From JBCCZC01 sp039188505 (GTDB lineage Bacteria > Pseudomonadota > Gammaproteobacteria > Xanthomonadales > SZUA-38): a DNA stretch of 11,927 nt. The stretch covers positions 1-11,927 of the forward strand of contig JBCCZC010000153.1 in assembly GCA_039188505.1 (NCBI GenBank), in the 5' to 3' direction. The notes beneath the pieces are model-generated. The model had not been told where the DNA came from. It made no database searches and saw nothing but the letters and a program-made list of their open reading frames with translations. The translations under genes and the position numbers were made by a program. Positions 1 through 5,619 of the stretch are shown here, piece after piece (the first letter of the stretch is position 1; each line of letters starts with the position of its first letter).

Positions 1-98
1 GCCGTGCTGATGTCGCCCTTCGCATGAGCCGCCTGGGCACGGGCAACGTCGCGCTGCACCGCGGCAAGGCTGCGACCCTTCTTCCCGGCCTTGGCCAC
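1..98 (-). CDS. Possible 5' end of an unidentified minus-strand gene, cut by the left edge
   Basis: I do not recognise this protein. The minus-strand frame from a GTG at 98-96 stays open to the left edge and encodes about 32 residues, beginning with (V/M)AKAGKKGRSLAAVQRDVA and then rich in Ala, Arg and Lys. Third codon positions are about 80% G or C while second positions are near 50%, which is the pattern of real coding sequence here. An AGGG lies about 9 nt before the GTG and could be its ribosome binding site. The frame is open further upstream to an ATG near 151, but that stretch (residues such as RWCRCPAWST) looks less protein-like, so GTG is preferred. The basic, helix-prone N-terminus gives no function. 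Confidence 0.35.
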   Translation of the reverse strand, partial: MAKAGKKGRSLAAVQRDVARAQAAHAKGDIST

Positions 99-397
99 GT
101 CAGGACGCCCTGCGGTCGCAGTCGACCAGGCCGGACATCGGCACCAGCGGGTCATCGGAAATCCACATGCCGCATCCTCGGAGCAAAGAATCGGGGCCCG
201 GCATCGAGGCCGGAGTCGGAACATACAACAACGCCGCACGGTTTGCCCGAAGTCGAGGTCTCGGCAGCAAGTCGCCGATTGACACGGCGGCCCGGCCACG
301 ACCGCTGGAGCGATACGCATTATCGGCGCGACCGCGGCACCTGGACGGTTTGATCAGTCGCAAGACGCAAACCACCGTCCGGGGCGATACTGCCCCC
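99..397. other. Intergenic region without a convincing gene
   Basis: Open frames exist on both strands, but their residue composition (Arg, Pro and Ser runs) and lack of ribosome binding sites suggest chance frames in GC-rich DNA. If the flanking calls are right this is a divergent region that should hold promoters for both neighbours. A TTGACA is present at 279-284, but there is no good -10 box at 16-19 nt from it. No promoter is called. Confidence 0.4.
381..396 (+). promoter_or_regulatory. Small hairpin just before the DUF4336 start codon
   Basis: GGGGC (381-385), a six-base loop, and GCCCC (392-396) form a perfect 5-bp all-GC stem ending one base before the ATG at 398. No ordinary Shine-Dalgarno sequence is visible between it and the start. 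The hairpin could hold down initiation or could be chance in GC-rich DNA. Confidence 0.25.
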
Positions 398-1081
398 ATG
401 CTGCAGGAATTCGGACCCTCCATCTGGCTTGCCGACGGGCCCGAGGTTTCGTTCTTCGGGTTCCCCTACCCCACGCGCATGGCCGTCGTGCGGCTGGCGA
501 ATGGTGATCTCTGGATCTGGTCGCCGGTGGCGCTCGATGCGTCCCTCGAGCAGGGAATCACGGCGCTTGGCCCGGTCCGCCACATCGTGTCGCCGAACAA
601 GATCCATCATCTGTTCATGCCCGAGTGGTGTGAGCGCTGGCCGGATGCCCGCGTCTACGCCTCACCCGGCCTCGCGAAGCGCAAGCCGGAGGTTCGTTTC
701 GACGCCGACCTCGGCGACGAGCCTGATTCCGCCTGGGAAGGAGAGATCGACCAGGTTGTGTTCCGGGGATCGCCGGCGCTCGAAGAGGTCGTCTTCTTTC
801 ACCGGGAGTCGTCCACCGCCATCGTCTGCGATCTGATCCAGCGTCACGATCCCGACGACCACAAGGGCTGGCGCGGATTCCTGATGCGCGCCGATGGCTT
901 GGTCGGCAAGGACGGGAGCACGCCGCGCGAGTGGCGGCTGAGTTTCATCCGCCGCACACCGGCTCGCGAGGCCCGTGAGCGGCTGCTCTCCTGGAATCCG
1001 AAGCGCCTCCTGATCGCACACGGCGAATGCGAGTCAACGGGCGCGGGGCAAATCATCGCGCGGGTCCTCGACTGGATGTGA
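398..1081 (+). CDS. DUF4336 family protein (metallo-beta-lactamase-like fold)
   Basis: A protein of 227 residues, close to the usual length of DUF4336 proteins, a family of unknown function thought to share the metallo-beta-lactamase fold. Recognisable blocks, in order, are PYPTRMAVVRL near residues 24-33, SPV at 42-44, SPNKIHHLFMPEW at 65-77 with paired His70 and His71, YASPGL at 88-92, FFHRESSTAIVCDLI at 133-147 with Asp145, and a late His208 in IAHGE. The His and Asp residues are plausible metal ligands but the reaction is unknown. The frame is open upstream to 167, but that extension is Arg-rich and the family starts near the Trp of PSIWLADG, so the ATG at 398 is chosen. The esterase gene follows 59 nt downstream in the same direction, with its own strong ribosome binding site. 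Confidence 0.85.
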   Translation: MLQEFGPSIWLADGPEVSFFGFPYPTRMAVVRLANGDLWIWSPVALDASLEQGITALGPVRHIVSPNKIHHLFMPEWCERWPDARVYASPGLAKRKPEVRFDADLGDEPDSAWEGEIDQVVFRGSPALEEVVFFHRESSTAIVCDLIQRHDPDDHKGWRGFLMRADGLVGKDGSTPREWRLSFIRRTPAREARERLLSWNPKRLLIAHGECESTGAGQIIARVLDWM

Positions 1082-1091
1082 CTTTTCCCGC

Positions 1092-1107
1092 TCGGCCTCC
1101 TGGCCGA
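1092..1107 (+). terminator. Weak hairpin between the DUF4336 and esterase genes
   Basis: TCGGCC (1092-1097), loop TCCT, and GGCCGA (1102-1107) make a perfect 6-bp stem with a tetraloop, 11 nt after the DUF4336 stop codon. No T-run follows on either strand, so it is not a classical intrinsic terminator. It may slow or partly stop transcription, or protect the 3' end of the upstream message. Confidence 0.25.
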
Positions 1108-1127
1108 CAATCAAGTCTTCGGAGGCA

Positions 1128-1133
1128 AAGGAG
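1128..1133 (+). promoter_or_regulatory. Ribosome binding site of the esterase gene
   Basis: AAGGAG ends 7 nt before the ATG at 1141. It is one of the best Shine-Dalgarno sequences in the window and decides the start against an in-frame upstream start at 1027. Confidence 0.7.
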
Positions 1134-1140
1134 AATCGAC

Positions 1141-2040
1141 ATGCGGACGCTGGCGTTGATCACCACACTCGCCCTTGGGCTGCTCGGCGCCGGCAAGGCC
1201 GACGGCCGGGTCTACGACGTCTGGTTCCTGTCAGGTCAATCGAACATGGACGGCTACGGCTTCAATGCCGAGCTGCCGGAAGACCTGCGCGCGCCGATGC
1301 CCTCGGTGCGCATCTTCGTCGGGAACACCGCCTTCAACGACGTGGCCGGCGGAGGCGTCGGCCAATGGGTCGCCCTTGGTCCCGGCTTCGGCACGGGCTT
1401 CAAGGCCGATGGCCAGGGGATGACGCGCTCCAATCGCTTCGGTCCGGAGCTCACTTTTGGCCGGACCCTGGCGACGTTGACCGACGCGAACGTCGCCATC
1501 GTGAAGTACTCCCTCGGCGGCTCCGGGCTCGAAGCCGGCTACGGCTACGGGAGTTGGGCGATCGATGCCGACGGCAGCAACCAGTATGACCATGCGTTGA
1601 CCACCATCCGGAACGCCCTTGCCATCCGGGACATCGACGGCGACGGCGAGGCCGATACGCTCCGGCCGGCCGGAATCGTCTGGATGCAGGGCGAGGCCGA
1701 TGGGCACGCCAGCGAGGGCGCGTCGCAGCGCTACGCCGAAAATCTCAAGCGCCTCATGGACCTCCTGCGGGCAGCGCTGCGCTACGACGATCTTCCCGTG
1801 GTGATCGGGCGGGTCAACGATTCGCACCAGGGAGGCGCGCCAACCCAGCCCTGGATCGATCTTGTCCACGCGGGCCAGGCGGCCTTCGTCGAGGCCGATG
1901 CCTGCGCGGCCTACGTCACGGAAACGAAGGAGTACGCCTTCAGCGATGATGGCTGGCACTACATGAGCGATGACTATCTGCGCATGGGAAGGGCCTTTGC
2001 TCGCGCCGCCCACGGGCTGGCCGAGCGCTGCGGTCTGTAG
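1141..2040 (+). CDS. Secreted sialate O-acetylesterase/CE6-type carbohydrate esterase (SASA domain)
   Basis: A 299-residue protein that probably removes acetyl groups from sugars or glycans outside the cytoplasm. Residues 1-22 look like a Sec signal peptide: a hydrophobic core (LALITTLALGLLGAG) and Ala20 as a possible cut site. The SASA/DUF303 marks are all present: the nucleophile block FLSGQSNMDG with Ser34, FGPE at 100-103, WMQGEAD at 181-187, and a late Asp-His pair in SDDGWHYMSDD (Asp270, His273) to complete the triad. Residues 164-172 read DIDGDGEAD, a run with the spacing of an EF-hand or dockerin calcium loop, placed inside the esterase fold just before the WMQGE block. The substrate cannot be told from sequence. 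No polysaccharide gene is adjacent on this side, so a link to the glycan operon 2 kb downstream is only a guess. Confidence 0.88.
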   Translation: MRTLALITTLALGLLGAGKADGRVYDVWFLSGQSNMDGYGFNAELPEDLRAPMPSVRIFVGNTAFNDVAGGGVGQWVALGPGFGTGFKADGQGMTRSNRFGPELTFGRTLATLTDANVAIVKYSLGGSGLEAGYGYGSWAIDADGSNQYDHALTTIRNALAIRDIDGDGEADTLRPAGIVWMQGEADGHASEGASQRYAENLKRLMDLLRAALRYDDLPVVIGRVNDSHQGGAPTQPWIDLVHAGQAAFVEADACAAYVTETKEYAFSDDGWHYMSDDYLRMGRAFARAAHGLAERCGL

Positions 2041-2046
2041 CACCCC

Positions 2047-2075
2047 GGCTCCGCGAAGGCACCGTGGACGGAGCC
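2047..2075 (+). terminator. Possible terminator hairpin after the esterase gene
   Basis: GGCTCCG (2047-2053) and CGGAGCC (2069-2075) are perfect 7-base complements separated by 15 bases, starting 6 nt after the esterase stop codon. No T-run follows, so termination strength is uncertain. The position favours a role at the 3' end of the esterase message. Confidence 0.35.
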
Positions 2076-2138
2076 TCGACCTGACCGTGACGCGAGCACC
2101 TTCACCTTGCGGCGCTTGCGTTCGTGAGGTGGTGGCCC

Positions 2139-2498
2139 ATGAAATTCGCAGTGCTCTTCGCGCTCTATGCCGGATCGTCCGACGGGACCGCTTGGCTGCG
2201 GCATGTATCCATGCTCACCAAAAGCGAAAACACGTACACCGTTGACGGTGGCGCCGCGAACGGCGCTACCGGCGATTCAACCGCACCGCAGTGCCACGCG
2301 GGCACCCGGCAGGACGTGGATCGAAGGCGCCACCGGGAAGTGGACCATCCGCCGCCGCATGCCCCGGCGGGGTCCGCGAAGACGACGACGGATGCCGGCT
2401 GCGGCAAGGTCGACTACTACCGCCAGCTGCGCCCGACGCGCCGCGATCTCCGCAACGTCGCCGCCCTCGACGCGCCCGTCGAGCTATCCCTGGGTTGA
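2139..2498 (+). CDS. Hypothetical small protein (doubtful)
   Basis: I do not recognise this 119-residue frame. In its favour: an ATG at 2139 follows a GAGGTGG-type ribosome binding site, the first residues (MKFAVLFALYAG) resemble a short hydrophobic leader, third codon positions in the last 60 codons are nearly all G or C while second positions are about half, and the stop lies just before a convergent hairpin and the permease stop. Against it: the middle is rich in Arg, His, Pro and Thr with no domain, and three stem-loops lie in codons 33-56. It could be a real lineage-specific protein, the remnant of an older gene, or a non-coding stretch. The frame opens slightly earlier at a GTG (2124). 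Confidence 0.3.
   Translation: MKFAVLFALYAGSSDGTAWLRHVSMLTKSENTYTVDGGAANGATGDSTAPQCHAGTRQDVDRRRHREVDHPPPHAPAGSAKTTTDAGCGKVDYYRQLRPTRRDLRNVAALDAPVELSLG
2237..2305 (+). other. Cluster of stem-loops, two of them overlapping
   Basis: Three inverted repeats follow closely. CACCG (2237-2241) pairs with CGGTG (2246-2250) around a 4-base loop. GGTGGCGCCG (2247-2256) pairs with CGGCGCTACC (2261-2270) around loop CGAA, a 10-bp stem with one G-U pair. GTGCC (2291-2295) pairs with GGCAC (2301-2305). The first two share bases 2247-2250, so they cannot form together. No T-run follows any of them. They may be a structured RNA element or a DNA feature, or chance. Confidence 0.3.
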
Positions 2499-2500
2499 GC

Positions 2501-2516
2501 CCGCCGCGATCGGCGG
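2501..2516. terminator. Hairpin in the gap before the permease stop codon
   Basis: CCGCCG (2501-2506), loop CGAT, CGGCGG (2511-2516): a perfect 6-bp all-GC stem lying wholly in the 31-nt gap between the end of the small plus-strand frame and the stop codon of the minus-strand permease. No T-run on either side, so it would be a weak or bidirectional terminator at best. Confidence 0.35.
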
Positions 2517-2529
2517 CATCCAGATTGCC

Positions 2530-4116
2530 CTAGCCGGCTTCGCGCGGGCGGGTCATCGCCGCCATGACGGCGAGCGCCACCGCCAGGAGGAGATAGGCGC
2601 CCACCCACTGCCAGACCAGAGGCGCTTCACCGGCGTCCAGGGACCAGGGCAGGTAGAGCCCTCCGGTCGGTCGAACCGAGTGGATCACGCCGAAAGCGGT
2701 CATGCCGGCAGCGACGGCGAGCACCACCACCGCACGGCGTACCGCGCCATCGATCAGGGCCACGAGCATGCTCGCCCAGAGCATCGATGTGATGATGAAG
2801 CCGTTCCCGAGCATGACGATCACCTGCAGCTCGGCGATGCCGTGACCGGCATCGGTGAGCAGCTCGCCGAAGCGGTCAGGCGGCACGATTCCTGGGTCCC
2901 CGAGCTTGATGATCATGAGGTAGGCGATCGCCGGCAGAAAGGCGAAGACCACCGCCGGTGAGTGGCGCGGAGGGGTCGCATCGAAAGCCTGGACGGCGAT
3001 GTCCATGGCGACGTAGATGATGATCGGCGCGAGCACGGCCAGCGGCAGCAGCTCCACCATGCCCGAGAGGTAGCCGAGGACGCCGCCGAGGCCCACGAAC
3101 AACCCCGTCAACAGCGTGTAGCCCGACCGCGCGCCCATGTGCTTGTAGGCCGGTTGCCCGATGTAGGGCGTGGTCTGCGCGACGCCCCCGCAGACTCCGG
3201 CGACCAGCGTCGAGAACGCCTCGGTCAGGAGGATGTCGCGCGTGCGGTAGTCGTCGCCGGCGGCGCGGGCGCTCTCCGAGACGTTGATTCCCCCGACGAC
3301 CATGAGCAGACCGAAGGGCAGCACGAGCGGCAGGAACGGCACGACCGCAGAGAGCCCATCAACGAAGCCGAGGGTCGGGAGTGGCAGGGCAAAGCGCAGC
3401 GCGGGCAGGTCCGGGTCGTGGTAGCCGGTGCCGAGGAGGCCGCCGAGGCCCAGGCCGTAGTAGAGCAACACGCCAGCGCCGAAGGCGAAGACGACGCCGG
3501 GCAACCCGAAGGGGACCGGCCGCCGGGCGATGAGCACGGCCAGCAGCAGCCCGAGCGTCACGAAGCCGACGACTGGCACACGCATGGCCTCCAGCAGCGG
3601 CAGAAATCCCATGAGCATCAGCGCGATCCCCGCGATGGAACCCAGAAGACCGGCGCGCGGCACCATGCGGGTGACCCACTCACCGAAGAAGGAGAGCACG
3701 AGCTTGAGCAGTCCCATGACCATCATCGCTGCCATGCCGAGCTGCCAGGTGGCCATGGCCGCCTGGTTCTCGTCCATGCCGGCGGAGCGATAGCCGGCAA
3801 AGGCCGGTCCAAGCACCAGCAGGGCAAGCCCGATGGTCGTGGGAGCATCCAACCCGAGCGGCATCGCCGTGACATCGTCGCGGCCCTCGCGGCGCGCCAG
3901 GCGACGGGCCATGGCCGTGTAGATGGCGTTGCCCACAAGGACACCGATCGCGGTACCCGGGAACATCCGCGTGTAGATGAATTCCGCGGGGAAGCCGAAG
4001 ATTCCGATCAGCGCGGTCGCGAGGAACGCAAGGATGGTCAGGTTGTCCACGACGAGGCCGAAGAAGCCGTTGATGTCACCGCGCACGACCCAGGGGGGTG
4101 AACCTGTCCGGTTCAT
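2530..4116 (-). CDS. NCS2-like permease (xanthine/uracil/AzgA-type), substrate unknown
   Basis: A 528-residue polytopic inner-membrane protein with a dozen or more hydrophobic segments, resembling the nucleobase-cation symporter 2 superfamily. Residues 12-20 (RGDINGFFG) form the N-terminal block typical of AzgA-like members. TAMPLGLDAPTTIG (83-96) resembles the first re-entrant half-helix region, and TTPYIGQPAYKHMGAR (315-330) the second conserved block, where the family carries substrate-contacting residues. The closest-looking relatives are generic bacterial NCS2 permeases without a proven substrate, so purine, pyrimidine or another small anion are all possible. The ATG at 4116 puts the conserved RGDIN block at the usual distance, but no clear Shine-Dalgarno precedes it. 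It is divergent from the six-gene operon across 58 bases, and no purine catabolism gene is nearby to suggest a pathway. Confidence 0.82.
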   Translation of the reverse strand: MNRTGSPPWVVRGDINGFFGLVVDNLTILAFLATALIGIFGFPAEFIYTRMFPGTAIGVLVGNAIYTAMARRLARREGRDDVTAMPLGLDAPTTIGLALLVLGPAFAGYRSAGMDENQAAMATWQLGMAAMMVMGLLKLVLSFFGEWVTRMVPRAGLLGSIAGIALMLMGFLPLLEAMRVPVVGFVTLGLLLAVLIARRPVPFGLPGVVFAFGAGVLLYYGLGLGGLLGTGYHDPDLPALRFALPLPTLGFVDGLSAVVPFLPLVLPFGLLMVVGGINVSESARAAGDDYRTRDILLTEAFSTLVAGVCGGVAQTTPYIGQPAYKHMGARSGYTLLTGLFVGLGGVLGYLSGMVELLPLAVLAPIIIYVAMDIAVQAFDATPPRHSPAVVFAFLPAIAYLMIIKLGDPGIVPPDRFGELLTDAGHGIAELQVIVMLGNGFIITSMLWASMLVALIDGAVRRAVVVLAVAAGMTAFGVIHSVRPTGGLYLPWSLDAGEAPLVWQWVGAYLLLAVALAVMAAMTRPREAG

Positions 4117-4174
4117 GTCGGTCGCGCCGGACGGTAGACTTTAGGGGGCATTATTAACAGGAGCTGTACCCGAC
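4117..4174. promoter_or_regulatory. Divergent intergenic region between the permease and the six-gene operon
   Basis: These 58 bases must contain or border promoters for both directions. They hold the only AT-rich patch nearby, with TATTAA at 4152-4157 on the plus strand, read as TTAATA on the minus strand, and TAGACT at 4135-4140. These could serve as -10 boxes, but none has a good TTGACA-like -35 at 16-18 nt. CAGGAG (4158-4163), 11 nt before the ATG at 4175, is a plausible if slightly distant ribosome binding site. Because TATTAA is so close to this site, a plus-strand start there would leave a very short leader. Confidence 0.4.
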
Positions 4175-4600
4175 ATGGAGTCGTTGAAGGAGGCTCGAGC
4201 CCTGGGAGCCATCGTTCTGATGCTGGCCCTGGCAGGAGCGCATGCCGATGACACGGTACTGGTCTCCGGTCCGGGCGTCGAGTACTGGACGCCGACTTTC
4301 CGGGCGCAGCCGGACTACCCCAGATCCGCGGCCTTGCGCGGCACGGTCGGTTGCGCGGTCGTGCAGTTCGTCGTCGAAGCCGACGGTCGTACCAGCAGTC
4401 ACCGGGTCCTCTTCTCCGAGCCGCCGAAGGTCTTCGACCGGGAGGCCGTCGACGCCCTGAAGCGCTGGCGGTTCGAACCGGGCCCCGACAATCCGGATGG
4501 CCAAGCGGCGCTGCTCACGCAGACCCTGAACTTCGAGCTGGTCGGCAGAGAGCGGGTTCGATGTACCACCGCCGACGCAGCAGCGACGGATGTCCAGTGA
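4175..4600 (+). CDS. Periplasmic TonB C-terminal domain protein
   Basis: A 141-residue protein: an N-terminal signal sequence (hydrophobic residues about 9-22, probable cut after AHA near residue 24) followed by a single TonB_C domain at roughly 38-122. The domain marks are the AQPDYPRSA start (Tyr48-Pro49), GTVGCAVVQFVVEADGRT, and FDREAVDALKRWRFEPG at 87-103. It lacks the Pro-rich spacer of a full TonB, and a cleaved signal would leave no membrane anchor, so it is unlikely to energise outer-membrane receptors. Such short proteins are often annotated as energy transducer TonB; their role is mostly unknown. Cys60 and Cys130 could form a disulfide, which fits the Cys-rich lipoprotein and redoxin that follow. 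It is the first gene of the operon, and its stop codon shares a base with the next start (TGATG). Confidence 0.82.
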   Translation: MESLKEARALGAIVLMLALAGAHADDTVLVSGPGVEYWTPTFRAQPDYPRSAALRGTVGCAVVQFVVEADGRTSSHRVLFSEPPKVFDREAVDALKRWRFEPGPDNPDGQAALLTQTLNFELVGRERVRCTTADAAATDVQ

Positions 4601-4944
4601 TGCTACGCCTAGCGGTGCCGGCCGCGCTCCTCGCGTTGTGCGCTGCCTGCGCAACCGAGCGATTCGTTCAGCCCGAGGGAGCGGAGGCAGCGCAGTGCCT
4701 CGAATACTGCCACCGCGAGCGGATGGCCTGTCGCTCACCGAACACCGCCGAGTATGCCAACTGCATGGAGCGCTACGAGCGCCGCCTTGCGGGTTGGCGG
4801 CGGTGCACCGGGAGGTCCCCGAAGAGCAACTGCGGCGCACCGCCGACACGGTATTGCCAGAGCCCAGAGATCTCGCGCAAATGCAAAGCCGGGTATCGAC
4901 AATGCTTCTCCGGCTGCGGCGGGCGGATCGAGACCTCGCCTTGA
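4600..4944 (+). CDS. Cysteine-rich lipoprotein of unknown function
   Basis: A 114-residue protein I do not recognise. Residues 1-16 form a signal sequence ending in LCAAC, so Cys17 is the likely lipid-modified residue (Cys at -3 is unusual but Ala-Ala at -2/-1 is acceptable). The mature part has ten further cysteines at 33, 37, 44, 55, 69, 78, 86, 95, 102 and 106. The first two and last two are CX3C pairs (CLEYC and CFSGC), suggesting a compact domain held by up to five disulfides, or a metal or redox protein. It also carries many Arg residues. Its start overlaps the stop of the TonB-C gene by one base and no strong ribosome binding site is seen, so translation is probably coupled. A redoxin gene follows after 57 nt, which makes it a candidate partner or client for that protein. 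Confidence 0.75.
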   Translation: MLRLAVPAALLALCAACATERFVQPEGAEAAQCLEYCHRERMACRSPNTAEYANCMERYERRLAGWRRCTGRSPKSNCGAPPTRYCQSPEISRKCKAGYRQCFSGCGGRIETSP

Positions 4945-5001
4945 CGCGACGTTGCCCGTTCCGGCCTCATGGTCGGACGGGTTTCAAGCGACGGTGAAGG
5001 A

Positions 5002-5619
5002 ATGACCTGGCTCTGGCTGTGGATGGCGTTGGTGGCCGCCAGCGTTGATACGGACATCATTGGCCAACCGGCCCAGCCGCTCGGCCAGCTGACCTGGCTC
5101 ACCGGAGAGCCGACGTCGCTCGAAGCGCTCCGGGGGCGCGTGGTGCTGGTCCGCTGGTGGACAGCGCCGCACTGTCCGTTCTGCAAGGCCAGCAGCGTTG
5201 CTCTGAATGACTGGCACAAGCGGCTCGAGGACGACGGCCTGAGCATCATCGGCCTCTATCACCACAAGACCTCCGCCGCCTTCGATGCGGACGATGTCCG
5301 CACCTACGCCACGGCCCTCGGCTTCCGCTTTCCAATTGCCGTGGATCGGCGCTGGAACACGCTGGAGCGGTGGTGGCTCGACGGCGGCGATCGGAGCTTC
5401 ACGTCGGTGAGTTTCCTCATCGACCGGCAGGGCGTGGTCCGTCACGTGCACCCGGGCGGCGACTACGTTAAGGGCGACGGCGAGTACGAAGCGATGGACC
5501 AGGCCATCCGCGAGCTGCTGGCGGAGGACGGCAACGCCCAGGCGGCCTCCAGGGCGCAGCCTGGCACCCGCCAGGACTGCTATGCTCCATGCCTTTCCCC
5601 GTCGGCACCCACCCCTTGA
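5002..5619 (+). CDS. Redoxin (TlpA/AhpC-TSA-like thioredoxin fold) with a CPFC motif
   Basis: A 205-residue thioredoxin-fold protein, probably exported or membrane-anchored by the hydrophobic N-terminus (TWLWLWMALVAAS). The redox site is Cys58-Pro-Phe-Cys61 in TAPHCPFC after the strand RVVLVRWW. SFLIDRQGVV (137-146) is the later core strand and turn, and HPGGDY (150-155) follows. The cis-proline usual three residues before the Phe of FLID appears to be Ser135. Residues 176-205 extend past the fold and contain a second Cys pair, DCYAPC, in bases partly overlapping the next gene. The start is uncertain: an in-frame ATG at 4969 would add 11 residues including one Arg, while the ATG at 5002 has GAAGGA directly against it. 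It may reduce or oxidise disulfides of the Cys-rich lipoprotein; that is inference from position. Confidence 0.83.
   Translation: MTWLWLWMALVAASVDTDIIGQPAQPLGQLTWLTGEPTSLEALRGRVVLVRWWTAPHCPFCKASSVALNDWHKRLEDDGLSIIGLYHHKTSAAFDADDVRTYATALGFRFPIAVDRRWNTLERWWLDGGDRSFTSVSFLIDRQGVVRHVHPGGDYVKGDGEYEAMDQAIRELLAEDGNAQAASRAQPGTRQDCYAPCLSPSAPTP

Noticed and set aside
279..284. TTGACA as a -35 box for the DUF4336 gene
   Set aside because: No acceptable -10 box lies 16-19 nt downstream; the nearest AT-rich bases are about 30 nt away.
2962..4101. A 379-codon plus-strand frame opposite the permease
   Set aside because: The translation is almost entirely Arg, Glu, Asp, Gln, His and Gly, the typical mirror image of a GC-rich membrane protein gene.
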